Positions 16,992-29,721 of a stretch of DNA of 57,786 nt are shown in pieces. Both the position numbers and the translations under genes were made by a program. The notes under the pieces were generated by a model. The model was given only the letters and a program-made list of their open reading frames with translations, was not told where the DNA came from and searched no databases. The stretch is from Actinomycetes bacterium. GTDB taxonomy: Bacteria > Actinomycetota > Acidimicrobiia > Acidimicrobiales > Palsa-688. The stretch lies in NCBI GenBank assembly GCA_021850325.1, contig JAJZMF010000011.1:1-57786 (forward strand). Direction: 5' to 3'. Positions within the stretch are counted from its first letter, which is position 1, and the number at the start of each line of letters is the position of its first letter.

Positions 16992-18226
16992 GGCTCCCCT
17001 CCCACCGCGTCCGCTATGTCGCGGCGCATGACCATGCCCGGCCAGGAGACGCAAGCGGCAGCCCGGTAGGCGACCTGACGGGCTTCCCCGAGGGTGGGCC
17101 CGGTCCCAACGACGTCCAGGGCCCGGCCGCCGGCCGTGACCAGGCGGCCCTGCCGGCCCTGCCCCAGGCCGGCTGAGTACACCCGGGCACCGGGCACCGC
17201 CCGGGCATCCTCCAGGCCCTCCACGGGGTCGCCGGTCCGGGGGAGCTCCGGGTAGCCGTGGGCGGCGAGCACGACGCACACCGCGGCGTCAGGGGAGAAG
17301 CGCGGCTCGTGCTGGTCGCTCAGCGCTCCCTCGGCCGCCGCCGCCAGGCACGCGGCGACGTCCCCCTCCCACAGGGGGAAGATGACCGCTGCCTCAGGGT
17401 CACCGAAGCGTACGTTGAACTCGAGCACCTTGGGGCCGTCCTCGGTCAGCATCACCCCGGCGTACAGCGTGCCCCGGTAGTCCACACCCCGTTTGCGCAG
17501 GGCGTGCAGGGTGGGCAGCACGGCCCTCTCCATCACCTGGCCCACCACCTCGTCGTCGGCGAAGGGGACGGGGGAGTAGCAGCCCATCCCGCCGGTGTTG
17601 GCCCCCGTGCCGCCGTCACCCACCCGCTTGTAGTCCTGGGCCGCCGCCAGAGGGTAGGCCCGGCGGCCGTCGCACACGGCGTGCACTGACACCTCCAAGC
17701 CGCTCAGGGCCTCCTCCACCACCACCCGGCGGCCGGCGTCTCCGAACGCCCGGCCGCTCAATTTCGCCTTGATGTCACGCTCGGCCTCCTGGCGCGATGT
17801 CGTGACCAGGACGCCCTTGCCCGCCGCCAAGCCGTCGGTCTTGACCACCCAGGGCCCGGGCAGGGTGCGCAGGTGCTCCAGTGCCGGCCCTTCCTCGGAG
17901 AAGGTCCTGGAGGCGGCGGCCGGCACCCGGGCCGCGAACAGGAGGTCCTTCATCCAGGCTTTGGAACCCTCCAGCCTGGCCCCGTCGGCGCCCGGCCCGT
18001 AGACCAGGCCGCCCCGGGCGCGGACACGGTCGGCCAGGCCCTCCACCAGAGGTCCCTCGGGGCCCACCACCCACAGGTCGGCCTCGACCCTCTCGGGCGG
18101 CAGTTCCGTCCTCTCGAAGCCGTCCATGCCCGGGTTGCCCGGGGCCAGGACCACGTCGGCGCTGCGCGCCAGGGCTGCAGCCATGGCGTGCTCGCGCCCA
18201 CCGCTGCCGACGACGCAGACCCTCAC
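16988..18226 (-). CDS. purD: Phosphoribosylamine--glycine ligase (PurD)
   Basis: PurD adds glycine to phosphoribosylamine. The 412-residue ATP-grasp enzyme starts V-V-G-S-G-G-R-E-H-A, has L-A-P-G-N-P-G near residue 30, K-T-D-G-L-A-A-G-K-G-V near 131, and G-M-G-C-Y-S-P-V-P near 213. The start is GTG, 10 bases after the purA stop, which makes purA-purD-purE a likely operon. Confidence 0.96.
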   Translation of the reverse strand: MRVCVVGSGGREHAMAAALARSADVVLAPGNPGMDGFERTELPPERVEADLWVVGPEGPLVEGLADRVRARGGLVYGPGADGARLEGSKAWMKDLLFAARVPAAASRTFSEEGPALEHLRTLPGPWVVKTDGLAAGKGVLVTTSRQEAERDIKAKLSGRAFGDAGRRVVVEEALSGLEVSVHAVCDGRRAYPLAAAQDYKRVGDGGTGANTGGMGCYSPVPFADDEVVGQVMERAVLPTLHALRKRGVDYRGTLYAGVMLTEDGPKVLEFNVRFGDPEAAVIFPLWEGDVAACLAAAAEGALSDQHEPRFSPDAAVCVVLAAHGYPELPRTGDPVEGLEDARAVPGARVYSAGLGQGRQGRLVTAGGRALDVVGTGPTLGEARQVAYRAAACVSWPGMVMRRDIADAVGGEP

Positions 18227-18236
18227 CGCGGCCCCC

Positions 18237-20200
<1,964 letters not shown>

Positions 20201-20221
20201 CCCCGTCCCCGCACGGCCCGG

Positions 20222-22732
20222 TCAGCGGAGCACCAGGGCGTCCCCCTCCCCGGCACCGGGAGCGGCCGGCACGTCGACGGTCACCGTGTCCCCGTCGCCG
20301 TACTTGCCCTCGAGGAGGGCCAGGGCGAGGGCGTCACCTATGGTGCGCTGCACGAGGCGCTTGAGCGGACGGGCACCGTAGGCCGGGTCGTAGCCTCGCC
20401 TGGCCAGCCAGTGCCTGGCCTCGTCGGTGACCACCAGGCCGAGCCTCCGCACCGCCAGGCGTTTGTCCAGGCCCCGTAGCTGGATCTCGACCACCCGCTC
20501 GATATCGCTCTCGGTGAGCTCCCGGAAGCGGACGATCTCGTCCACCCGGTTCAGGAACTCCGGCTTGAAGGCATCGCGCAGGTCGCCCTGGTAGTTGGAG
20601 GTCATGATGAGCACGGCGTTGGTGAAGTTGACCGTCCTGCCCTGGCCGTCGGTCAACCGGCCGTCGTCGAGGACCTGGAGCAGGACGTTGAAAACGTCGG
20701 GGTGCGCTTTTTCGATCTCGTCCAGCAGCACGACGGAGTAGGGCCGACGTCGGACGGCCTCTGTCAGCTGGCCTCCCTCCTCGTAGCCGACGTAACCCGG
20801 CGGCGCCCCCACCAGACGGGCCACCGAGTGCTTCTCCATGTACTCGGACATGTCTATGCGCACCATGGACCGCTCGTCGTCAAAGAGGAAGTCGGCCAGT
20901 GCCCGGGCCAGCTCGGTCTTGCCCACCCCGGTGGGGCCCAGGAAGAGGAAGCTGCCGATGGGCCGGTCGGGGTCGGAGAGCCCGCTGCGCGACCGTCTGA
21001 TGGCGTTGGCCACGGCGCTCACGGCTACGTCCTGTCCCACGACCCGCTCGTGCAGGACGTCCTCCATCTTCACCAGCTTGGCCACCTCGCCCTCGAGCAG
21101 GCGGCTGACCGGGACGCCGGTCCATTTGGCCACCACCTCGGCGACGTCCTCCTCGTCCACCTCCTGCTTGAGCATCTTGTGGCCTGCCTGCAGTTCCTCC
21201 AGGTGCCTGGTCGCCTCGTCGACGCGCCGGGAGACCTCGGGGGCACGCCCGTAGCGGATCTCGGACGCCCGGGCCAGTTCCCCGTCGCGTTCGTAACGCT
21301 CGGCATCGCCCTTGAGGGCCTCCAGCTGCTCCTTGAGGTCGGTGATGGTGGTGATGGCGTCCTTTTCGGCCTGCCAGTGCGCCTTCATGCCGTCCGAGGA
21401 CTCCCGCAGGTTGGCCAGCTCCTCGTCCAACCTGGCCAGGCGCTCACGCGACGCCTCGTCGTCCTCCTTGGCGAGGGCCACCCGCTCGATCTCGAGCTGG
21501 CGCACCCTCCTCTCCACGACGTCGATCTCAGTGGGCATGGAGTCGATCTCGATGCGCAGGCGGCTGGCTGCCTCGTCGACCAGGTCGATCGCCTTGTCGG
21601 GCAGGAACCGGGCGGTGATGTAACGGTCCGAGAGCACGGCCGCAGCCACCAGGGCCGAATCGGTGATACGGACTCCGTGGTGGACCTCGTAACGCTCTTT
21701 CAGGCCACGCAGGATGGCCACCGTGTCATCGACACCGGGTTCGCCCACGTACACGGGCTGGAACCGGCGCTCCAGCGCCGCGTCCTTCTCGATGTGCTTG
21801 CGGTACTCGTCGAGGGTGGTGGCCCCGATCATGCGGAGCTCGCCCCGGGCCAGCATGGGCTTGATCATGTTGCCGGCGTCCATCGCCCCTTCCGCCCCCC
21901 CGGCACCGACGATGGTGTGCAGTTCGTCGATGAAGGTGACAACCTCGCCTCCGGCATCGGCGATCTCCTTCAGGACGGCCTTGAGCCTCTCCTCGAACTC
22001 GCCCCGGTACTTGGCACCGGCCACCATCGCCCCCAGGTCGAGCGCGAGCACACGCTTGCCCCTCAGGCTCTCGGGCACATCGCCCTCCACGATCCTCCGG
22101 GCCAGGCCCTCCACGATGGCCGTCTTGCCCACCCCGGGCTCGCCGATGAGGACCGGGTTGTTCTTTGTCCGCCGGGAGAGGACCTGCACCACGCGCCGGA
22201 TCTCCTCGTCCCGGCCGATCACCGGGTCGAGCTTGTTGCGCCTGGCTTCCTCGGTCAGGTCACGGCCGTACTTGGCCAGCGCCTGGAAGGTCGCTTCGGG
22301 GTCCTGCGAGGTGACGCGGTGGCTGCCCCGCACCGTCTTGATGGCGTCGAGCAGGTCGTCGCGGGCCACCCCCACCCGGGGTGACATGGCCAGGAGCAGG
22401 TGCTCGACCGAGATGTACTCGTCCGAGAGGTGCTGGCGTTCCTGGTCGGCCTTCTCCAGGATCTCGCGGGCCGGGCGTGACACGGCTCCGCTCTCCCCGC
22501 CGTAGCTCTGGGGGAGCTTGGCCAGGCTCTCCTCGAGACGGTTGCGGAGAGGCAGTACGGCCACCCCCACCTTGGCCAGCACGGGTAGGACCGCTGTGCC
22601 CTCCTGGCCTATGAGGGCCATGAGCAGGTGGTCGGGCGTCATCTCGGGGTTGTTGCGGTCCCGGGCCTCGGCCACCGCAGCCGAGAAGGCCGCCTGGGTC
22701 TTTTGTGTCCAACGGTTGGCATCGAGCACCAC
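20222..22732 (-). CDS. clpB: Chaperone ClpB disaggregase
   Basis: ClpB is a hexameric AAA+ disaggregase that works with DnaK. The 836-residue protein has the N-domain, Walker A loops G-E-P-G-V-G-K-T (about residue 200) and G-P-T-G-V-G-K-T (about 600), the coiled-coil middle domain (about 400-520) and the end motif [12 protein letters not shown]. Between sensor 1 (M-T-S-N) and F-K-P-E-F-L-N-R only eight residues remain, about 20 fewer than in E. coli ClpB. The GTG start follows AAGGAGG by 6 bases. It is the last gene of the dnaK operon. Confidence 0.97.
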   Translation of the reverse strand: MVLDANRWTQKTQAAFSAAVAEARDRNNPEMTPDHLLMALIGQEGTAVLPVLAKVGVAVLPLRNRLEESLAKLPQSYGGESGAVSRPAREILEKADQERQHLSDEYISVEHLLLAMSPRVGVARDDLLDAIKTVRGSHRVTSQDPEATFQALAKYGRDLTEEARRNKLDPVIGRDEEIRRVVQVLSRRTKNNPVLIGEPGVGKTAIVEGLARRIVEGDVPESLRGKRVLALDLGAMVAGAKYRGEFEERLKAVLKEIADAGGEVVTFIDELHTIVGAGGAEGAMDAGNMIKPMLARGELRMIGATTLDEYRKHIEKDAALERRFQPVYVGEPGVDDTVAILRGLKERYEVHHGVRITDSALVAAAVLSDRYITARFLPDKAIDLVDEAASRLRIEIDSMPTEIDVVERRVRQLEIERVALAKEDDEASRERLARLDEELANLRESSDGMKAHWQAEKDAITTITDLKEQLEALKGDAERYERDGELARASEIRYGRAPEVSRRVDEATRHLEELQAGHKMLKQEVDEEDVAEVVAKWTGVPVSRLLEGEVAKLVKMEDVLHERVVGQDVAVSAVANAIRRSRSGLSDPDRPIGSFLFLGPTGVGKTELARALADFLFDDERSMVRIDMSEYMEKHSVARLVGAPPGYVGYEEGGQLTEAVRRRPYSVVLLDEIEKAHPDVFNVLLQVLDDGRLTDGQGRTVNFTNAVLIMTSNYQGDLRDAFKPEFLNRVDEIVRFRELTESDIERVVEIQLRGLDKRLAVRRLGLVVTDEARHWLARRGYDPAYGARPLKRLVQRTIGDALALALLEGKYGDGDTVTVDVPAAPGAGEGDALVLR

Positions 22733-22765
22733 GGCTCGCCTCCTTGTGGGCCATCGGGTCTGAGC

Positions 22766-23209
22766 TCAGCCCTGTGGGAACCAGCGCACCGGGCTCATGT
22801 TCAATGGGACGAGGTCCCGGCGGTACTGACGGTGCACCTGGTCGACCGCGAGACGGGCCTCTGCCCTCGCTCTGTCCAGCTCCCGGCGCAAGCGGGCCAC
22901 CTCCGCCTCCAGTTCGATGACCCTCCGCACCCCCTCCAGGTTGAGGCCCTCGGCGGTGAGGTCCTGTATCCGACGGAGGGTGTCGATGTCCTGGTCGCTG
23001 TAGCGCCGGCTGCCCCCCAGGGTCCGGGCGGGGCCGAGGAGGCCCTTGCGCTCGTAGATGCGCAGGGTCTGGGGGTGCACCCCGGCCAGCTCGGCGGCCA
23101 CGGATATGACATAGACGGCCATGTTCGGGTCACGGTCGACAACCCGGCGGCCAGGCGCCCGGCGGGCGCCGTCAACCGGGCCGGCACCGGCCCCAGGTAC
23201 GTCGCTCAT
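22766..23209 (-). CDS. hspR: HspR heat-shock repressor (MerR family)
   Basis: HspR binds HAIR operators and represses the dnaK and clpB genes, with DnaK as co-repressor. The 147-residue protein has the winged-helix motif V-Y-V-I-S-V-A-A-E-L-A-G, H-P-Q-T-L-R-I-Y-E-R-K-G-L, R-R-Y-S-D-Q-D-I near residues 33-75 and a coiled coil after it. The ATG at 23209 overlaps the dnaJ stop as ATGA, which supports the 29-residue N-terminal extension before the conserved M-A-V-Y-V-I. Its own operator is present upstream of dnaK. Confidence 0.93.
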   Translation of the reverse strand: MSDVPGAGAGPVDGARRAPGRRVVDRDPNMAVYVISVAAELAGVHPQTLRIYERKGLLGPARTLGGSRRYSDQDIDTLRRIQDLTAEGLNLEGVRRVIELEAEVARLRRELDRARAEARLAVDQVHRQYRRDLVPLNMSPVRWFPQG

Positions 23210-24366
23210 GCGCTAGTTGCTCCTAGTTTTTCTCGTAACTTTTCACCCTCGTCTGCCGAGGCACGGGCCAGCGCCTCCACTGCCCGCCGGGCGTCGGCCG
23301 AGAGCTTGCTCGGGACGTCCACGTCGAAGGTCACCAACAGGTCCCCGCTCCTGCCCGGTGCGGGCACACCCTGGCCGGGCACCCTGAAGACCCGGCCCGA
23401 CCGGGTCCCCGCCGGCACTTTGACGCTCACGGGGTGGCCGGAGAGCGTGGGCACCGACACCGTGGCGCCCAGCGCAGCCTCGGCGAAGGTGATCGGCACC
23501 CGCACCGTCAGGTCGCGGCCCTTCTGGGCGAACACGTGGTGAGGCGTGATGTGCACCACCACGTAGAGGTCGCCCGGTGCCGCCCCGTGCCGGCCGGCGC
23601 CACCCCTGCCCTTCACCCGGATGCGCTGACCGTCCACCACGCCGGCCGGGACTCTCACCTTCACCTGGCGCGCCCGGCGCTCCGTACCCCGGCCCTTGCA
23701 GGCCGGGCAGGGCTGTTCGATCTTCATCCCGGTCCCACCGCAGGCGGCACAGGGATGGCTGAAGCTGAACATGCCCTGGTTGTCGTTCACCACCCCCCGG
23801 CCCGAACAGGTGGTGCAGACGCTGGGCGCTGTCCCCGGTGCCGCACCCGAGCCACCGCAGGTGGCGCACGCAACGTCGGAGACCACGTTCACCGTCGTGG
23901 TCACGCCCGCAACGGCGTCGACGAAGGCCAGGTGCAGCTCGGCTTCTATGTCCTGGCCGGTCTGGGGGCCCGCCGCCGGGCCCGGGGCTCCCGGCGACCC
24001 TCGCCCGCGGCGCCCACCGCGCCCGAAGATGTTGCCCAGCAGGTCGCCCAGGTCGTCCACCCGGAAGTTCGTGAACCCGGGCCCTCCCGGGCCGGCCCCA
24101 CCCGCTCCGGCGAAGGGGTTGCCCGCGAAACCGCTCTCGCTCAGGGTGCGCAGTTCGTCGTACTCCCTGCGCTTGGCCTGGTCCCCAACGACGTCGTAGG
24201 CGGCGGAAACCTCCTTGAACTTCTCCTCGGCGCCCGGGTTGGCGTCGGGGTGGTACTGCTTGGCCAGCTTGCGGTAGGCGCGAGCGATCTCCTTGTCCGA
24301 AGCCGTCTTCGGTACGCCCAGGACCTTGTAGTAGTCCTTCTCCAACCACTCGCGCTGGGGTGCCAA
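23206..24366 (-). CDS. dnaJ: Chaperone DnaJ (Hsp40)
   Basis: DnaJ stimulates DnaK and delivers substrates. The 386-residue protein has a J domain with H-P-D near residue 40, a Gly/Phe-rich linker, and four zinc-binding C-x-x-C-x-G-x-G repeats (C-A-T-C, C-T-T-C, C-A-A-C, C-P-A-C) between about 160 and 225. The best in-frame start is TTG, 3 bases after the grpE stop; no ATG precedes the J domain. The end overlaps hspR. Confidence 0.95.
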   Translation of the reverse strand: MAPQREWLEKDYYKVLGVPKTASDKEIARAYRKLAKQYHPDANPGAEEKFKEVSAAYDVVGDQAKRREYDELRTLSESGFAGNPFAGAGGAGPGGPGFTNFRVDDLGDLLGNIFGRGGRRGRGSPGAPGPAAGPQTGQDIEAELHLAFVDAVAGVTTTVNVVSDVACATCGGSGAAPGTAPSVCTTCSGRGVVNDNQGMFSFSHPCAACGGTGMKIEQPCPACKGRGTERRARQVKVRVPAGVVDGQRIRVKGRGGAGRHGAAPGDLYVVVHITPHHVFAQKGRDLTVRVPITFAEAALGATVSVPTLSGHPVSVKVPAGTRSGRVFRVPGQGVPAPGRSGDLLVTFDVDVPSKLSADARRAVEALARASADEGEKLREKLGATSA

Positions 24367-24369
24367 GGC

Positions 24370-24959
24370 TCAGCCCCTCACTTTCACCATCGCCGGCCGC
24401 AGGACGCGTCCCTTCCAGGAGTAACCGGCCCGCATGACCTCGCTCACCTCGGGACGTTCGGGCGCGTCGTCACCCTCGGCCGGCTCGTGGGCCACCGCGT
24501 CGTGGTGCTCCGGGTTGAACGCCTCCCCGTCGGGCACTATGCGCTCGAGGCCCTCCCGGGAAAGCACGTCGAAGAGCGCACCCGACACCTGCTTGACGTC
24601 GTCGCCGGCTCCATGGGCCAGCGCCAGGTCGATGGTGTCGAGCACGGGTAGCAGCTTCCTCACCAGTGCCGTGGCCGCTTGGTCGACGATGTCCGACCGC
24701 TGGCGCTCCATGCGCTTGCGGTAGTTGTCGAACTCGGCCTGCAGCCGGAGGAGGCGTTCGTACAGGTCGGCCTCGCGCCCCGGCGCACCGTCCTGGGCTG
24801 TCCCGGCCGCTGCGCCGCCGGCGTCCTCGCCACCGGCCTCCTCCGGGGCGGCGGCGCCCGGGCCGGAGGACGCGCCCGTGACCGGCTCCTCCTCCTGGCC
24901 CGGCACCTCCCGGGGCGGCACGGCTGCCTCGTCGAGAAGCGGCTCTTCCTGACCGGCCA

Positions 24960-24960
<1 letters not shown>
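24370..24960 (-). CDS. grpE: Nucleotide exchange factor GrpE
   Basis: GrpE releases ADP from DnaK. The 196-residue protein has an acidic, low-complexity N-terminus, a long helix with R-L-Q-A-E-F-D-N-Y-R-K-R near residue 93, and the C-terminal beta domain with F-N-P-E-H-H-D-A-V and V-M-R-A-G-Y. The ATG overlaps the dnaK stop by one base (TGATG), so translation is coupled. Confidence 0.95.
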
Positions 24961-26813
<1,853 letters not shown>

Positions 26814-26926
26814 CTGGCTCCTCCTTGCGAGACGGGCGCCGGAGCGCCCGCGCTCATGGTTGTCTCGACGTTCGCGTTTGACGTCTTGCGAGCAGCTGGT
26901 CCTGCTCTGCAAACCAGAGTAGCAAA

Positions 26927-26947
26927 GTTGAGTACCCTCGTATCAAG
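26927..26947 (-). promoter_or_regulatory. HAIR-like HspR operator in dnaK promoter
   Basis: On the minus strand CTTGATA, a 7-base spacer and ACTCAAC match the HspR inverted repeat CTTGAGT-N7-ACTCAAG at 11 of 14 positions, with the correct spacing. The site lies about 115 bases before the dnaK ATG, and its first arm contains a TTGATA that can act as -35, with TACTCT downstream as a possible -10. Binding there would block the operon that encodes HspR. Confidence 0.75.
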
Positions 26948-27077
26948 AAAGTTCTCACACCCCCCGAAGGCCCTGGTCACCTACGGCGCACGCACCTCCT
27001 GTGCCGTTCGGCCCAACTCGCTCCGGGGCCCTCCCGTGCGATGGTGCCCTACCCGTGGCCGTGCCCGGCCAGGTGCC

Positions 27078-28745
27078 TCAGGGGACGGCCCAGGTCGACC
27101 GCGGCCGGGGCCGGGCCGGAGGGACGGCGCCTGCCAGGCGCCACAGCAGCACGGCACCCAGGGAGACGGAGGCGATGAACGCTGCCACCAGGACCGGCCC
27201 GGCCACCGGAGGTTGCCATCCGTGCCTCACGTGGGCGAACGCGTCGACCGGCCCTGAGATGCCCACGCTGAAGCGCCTGAGCGTCTCGTAGAAGTCAGCC
27301 GACTGGCAGATGGCCACCACGGCCAGGAAGGCCCCGCACAGCGTCCTCCAGCGCCGCTGGAGGAACCCTGGGAGCCGGGCCACCCGGGTGCCCAGCCCGG
27401 CGACCAGGGGGATGCCCACGGCCAGGCCCAGGAAGTCCCGGCCCTGGCCCACGACGCCGTGGGTCGGCACCATGGCGAGCACGAAGACGTAGCAGAAGCC
27501 CGCCCACAGCACCCCCGTGCCCACCAGCAGCCAACGTGCAGCCCGGCTGCCACTGGCGAATGCCAGCAGGGCCAGCACGCCCAGGGCCAGGGCGAGGGTG
27601 CTGACGACCCCCCAAGGAGACGGGGTGTCCATCCAGCCGAACTGGCCCAGGCTGGAGACAGCGATCAGATGGAGGCGGTCCAGGGCCAGGTGGGCCACGG
27701 TGGCGGCGCCGGCGTGGGCGGGCACGGCCTCCCCCGGTTGGAGCCGTAGGCCTCCGGCGAGCAGGTCCCAGGCCAGGGCGAAGGCGCCTGCCAGCGCCCC
27801 CACGGCCAGCCAGGCCCGCGTGGGTGCGCGGGCGACGAGGACCTTCACTTCGGCCCAGGGCCTCAGCCAAACGAGCATGCCCAGGGCGGCCAGCGCCCAG
27901 ACGGGTGCCAGGGCGCGCACCAGTACCAGGGCCAGGGCCGGGGCACCGAAACCGGCCAGAGCGGCGGGCCCGACCTCCTCCAGGGGCAGCCGGGCCAGGG
28001 CCAGGGCCCCGCAGAAGGCGGCCACGGCGCTGGCCAGCTCGAAGCCGCTCGGGTTGACCACCCCACCCAGGTAGAGGACCATGGGGGTGACGGCCAGGCT
28101 GAAGCCTGCCACCACCATGGGCCGGCCCCGGCAGCGGGTGAGGGACACGACGGCCAGGGCGAGCATGGCGGCGCTCAGGGCGGCGCTCGCCAGACGGGCG
28201 CCGTAGATGCCCCCGGGGGACACCCATACCAACGTGGGCAGGCCGACCACTGCGTAATAGAAGGGCGGGTAGCGGCCCACGTAGGTCTCCACCGGCTGGT
28301 CCTGCGGGGAGGGCACCAGGGGCGCCTGACACCCCGCGGGCGCCCAGGGGTTGACATAGAAGCAGCTCACATCGTTGGCCAGGCTGGCGAAGACCTCGGG
28401 CACCCGGACCACGGCTATGCTGCCCTGCGCCCTGGTCGCTCCGGGCAGTGGCCGGCCCACGAGCTGGCCGCGGACGACGGAGGCGGCTCGTATGAGCTGC
28501 GCCGGTTCGTCGGGGGAGCCGCCCAGGGGGGTGGCCACCGACCACGCTCCCATGGCCACGAACAGCAGGACGAAGGCCACCAGCCCGGTACGCAGCCCTC
28601 TCGGGCGACGCGGGAACGGGGCCAGGTGGGCCGGGGCGGGGTGGGCCGGGACGGGGTGGGCCGGGGCGGGGACCGCCGTCGCAGCCGGAGCAGGCACGCC
28701 GACCTGGGCGAGCCGGCTGCCCAGCGGGCGTGACGGGCGCTGCAT
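27078..28745 (-). CDS. DUF2142-family polytopic membrane protein
   Basis: The 555-residue protein has a proline/alanine/histidine-rich N-terminus (about residues 20-45), a first membrane helix near 65, an outer loop with P-D-E-P-A-Q-L near 85 and Y-P-P-F-Y-Y near 165, then about ten further helices. This matches DUF2142 proteins, which look like GT-C glycosyltransferases and are often linked to cell-surface glycans. The acceptor is unknown. ATG 28745 follows TATGCT by 6 bases. It diverges from gpmA across a region with three 22-bp repeats. Confidence 0.7.
   Translation of the reverse strand: MQRPSRPLGSRLAQVGVPAPAATAVPAPAHPVPAHPAPAHLAPFPRRPRGLRTGLVAFVLLFVAMGAWSVATPLGGSPDEPAQLIRAASVVRGQLVGRPLPGATRAQGSIAVVRVPEVFASLANDVSCFYVNPWAPAGCQAPLVPSPQDQPVETYVGRYPPFYYAVVGLPTLVWVSPGGIYGARLASAALSAAMLALAVVSLTRCRGRPMVVAGFSLAVTPMVLYLGGVVNPSGFELASAVAAFCGALALARLPLEEVGPAALAGFGAPALALVLVRALAPVWALAALGMLVWLRPWAEVKVLVARAPTRAWLAVGALAGAFALAWDLLAGGLRLQPGEAVPAHAGAATVAHLALDRLHLIAVSSLGQFGWMDTPSPWGVVSTLALALGVLALLAFASGSRAARWLLVGTGVLWAGFCYVFVLAMVPTHGVVGQGRDFLGLAVGIPLVAGLGTRVARLPGFLQRRWRTLCGAFLAVVAICQSADFYETLRRFSVGISGPVDAFAHVRHGWQPPVAGPVLVAAFIASVSLGAVLLWRLAGAVPPARPRPRSTWAVP
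28628..28672. repeat. Three 15-bp tandem repeats inside DUF2142 gene
   Basis: The unit GGGCCGGGGCGGGGT occurs three times with one or no changes. On the coding strand it gives repeated P-A-H-P-A-like residues in the cytoplasmic N-terminus. Such in-frame units can vary in number between strains. Confidence 0.8.
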
Positions 28746-28751
28746 TGGCCG

Positions 28752-28757
28752 AGCATA
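28752..28757 (-). promoter_or_regulatory. -10 box TATGCT, leaderless start of DUF2142 gene
   Basis: TATGCT on the minus strand ends 6 bases before ATG 28745. Confidence 0.5.
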
Positions 28758-28785
28758 GACAGGCCGGCCGGGCGCACCGGGAGCC

Positions 28786-28851
28786 GCCCGCCCGGCTGGG
28801 CCGTCACGCCCGCCTGGCTGGGCCGTCACGCCCGCCCGGCTGGGCCGGGAC
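28786..28851. repeat. Three 22-bp direct repeats in divergent promoter region
   Basis: Units at 28786-28807, 28808-28829 and 28830-28851 share GCCCGCCYGGCTGGGCC and differ at only a few bases, mainly at the end of the third. They fill the space between the divergent DUF2142 and gpmA promoters. They could be regulator sites (22 bp is two helical turns) or replication-slippage products. Confidence 0.8.
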
Positions 28852-28862
28852 GGGTGCCCAGG

Positions 28863-28868
28863 TAGGCT
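28863..28868 (+). promoter_or_regulatory. -10 box TAGGCT, leaderless start of gpmA
   Basis: TAGGCT ends 6 bases before ATG 28875. Confidence 0.5.
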
Positions 28869-28874
28869 CGGGCC

Positions 28875-29618
28875 ATGCCAAGCCTTCTTCTCGTACGTCA
28901 CGGACAGAGCCTCTGGAACCTGGAGAACCGCTTCACGGGCTGGTGGGACGTGGACCTGTCGCCCACCGGCGAGCAGGAGGCAAACCAGGCGGGGCAGCTC
29001 CTGGCGCAGGAGGGCTTGTTGCCCGACGTGGCTTTCACCTCGGTGCTCACCCGGTCGGTGCGCACCTGCAACATCGTCCTGGACGCAACGGGCCGCTCCT
29101 GGGTGCCCGTACAACGCCACTGGCGCCTCAACGAACGCCACTACGGGGGCCTGACCGGCCTGGACAAGGCGGAGACGCGCGACCGCTACGGCGACGAGCA
29201 GTTCAAGCTGTGGCGGCGCAGCTACGACGTGCCGCCCCCTCCCCTGGCCGAGGGGAGCCCCTACGACCTCTCCGGTGACCCCCGCTATGTGCCCGGCGTG
29301 GTGCCCGCCACCGAGTGCCTGGCCGACGTGGTGGTGCGCATGGTCCCCTACTGGTACGACGCCATCGCACCCCAGCTGCTGGCGGGCCGGCTGGTCCTGG
29401 TGGCCGCCCACGGCAACAGCCTGCGGGCCCTGATCAAGCACCTGGACCAGATGGACGGCGACGAGATAGCGAAGCTCGAGATACCGACGGGAGTACCCAT
29501 CGTCTACGAGCTCGACGAGCACCTGAGGCCCCTCCAGGCCGGCGGTCGCTGGCTGGGCGACCCGGAGGCGATAGCCGCGGCGGCAGAAGCGGTGCGCCTC
29601 CAGGGCCAGCGCAAATAG
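28875..29618 (+). CDS. gpmA: 2,3-bisphosphoglycerate-dependent phosphoglycerate mutase
   Basis: This glycolytic enzyme interconverts 3- and 2-phosphoglycerate through a phosphohistidine. The 247-residue protein has [10 protein letters not shown] at residues 6-15 with the catalytic His, [10 protein letters not shown] after it, [13 protein letters not shown] near 88, and [10 protein letters not shown] with the second His near 180. Length and motifs are typical. A strong hairpin follows. Confidence 0.95.
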   Translation: MPSLLLVRHGQSLWNLENRFTGWWDVDLSPTGEQEANQAGQLLAQEGLLPDVAFTSVLTRSVRTCNIVLDATGRSWVPVQRHWRLNERHYGGLTGLDKAETRDRYGDEQFKLWRRSYDVPPPPLAEGSPYDLSGDPRYVPGVVPATECLADVVVRMVPYWYDAIAPQLLAGRLVLVAAHGNSLRALIKHLDQMDGDEIAKLEIPTGVPIVYELDEHLRPLQAGGRWLGDPEAIAAAAEAVRLQGQRK

Positions 29619-29652
29619 CCGGGCAACCCGACCGGCAGGAGACGTCCCGGAC

Positions 29653-29684
29653 CAGGCGGCACCGGCTCAGCCGGGTGCTGCCTG
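29653..29684 (+). terminator. Hairpin after gpmA
   Basis: CAGGCGGCACC (29653-29663) and GGTGCTGCCTG (29674-29684) form an 11-bp stem with one G-T wobble and a 10-base loop, 35 bases after the gpmA stop and ahead of the next promoter. No T tract follows. Confidence 0.5.
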
Positions 29685-29706
29685 GCTGGCCGGCACGGCT
29701 CGCGGG

Positions 29707-29712
29707 TAGCGT
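29707..29712 (+). promoter_or_regulatory. -10 box TAGCGT, leaderless start of lipoprotein gene
   Basis: TAGCGT ends 9 bases before ATG 29722. Confidence 0.45.
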
Positions 29713-29721
29713 GGGCGCTCG

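Noticed and set aside
20702-22384. A 560-codon open frame antisense to clpB
   Set aside because: Same GC-driven shadow effect; the opposite strand is unambiguous ClpB.
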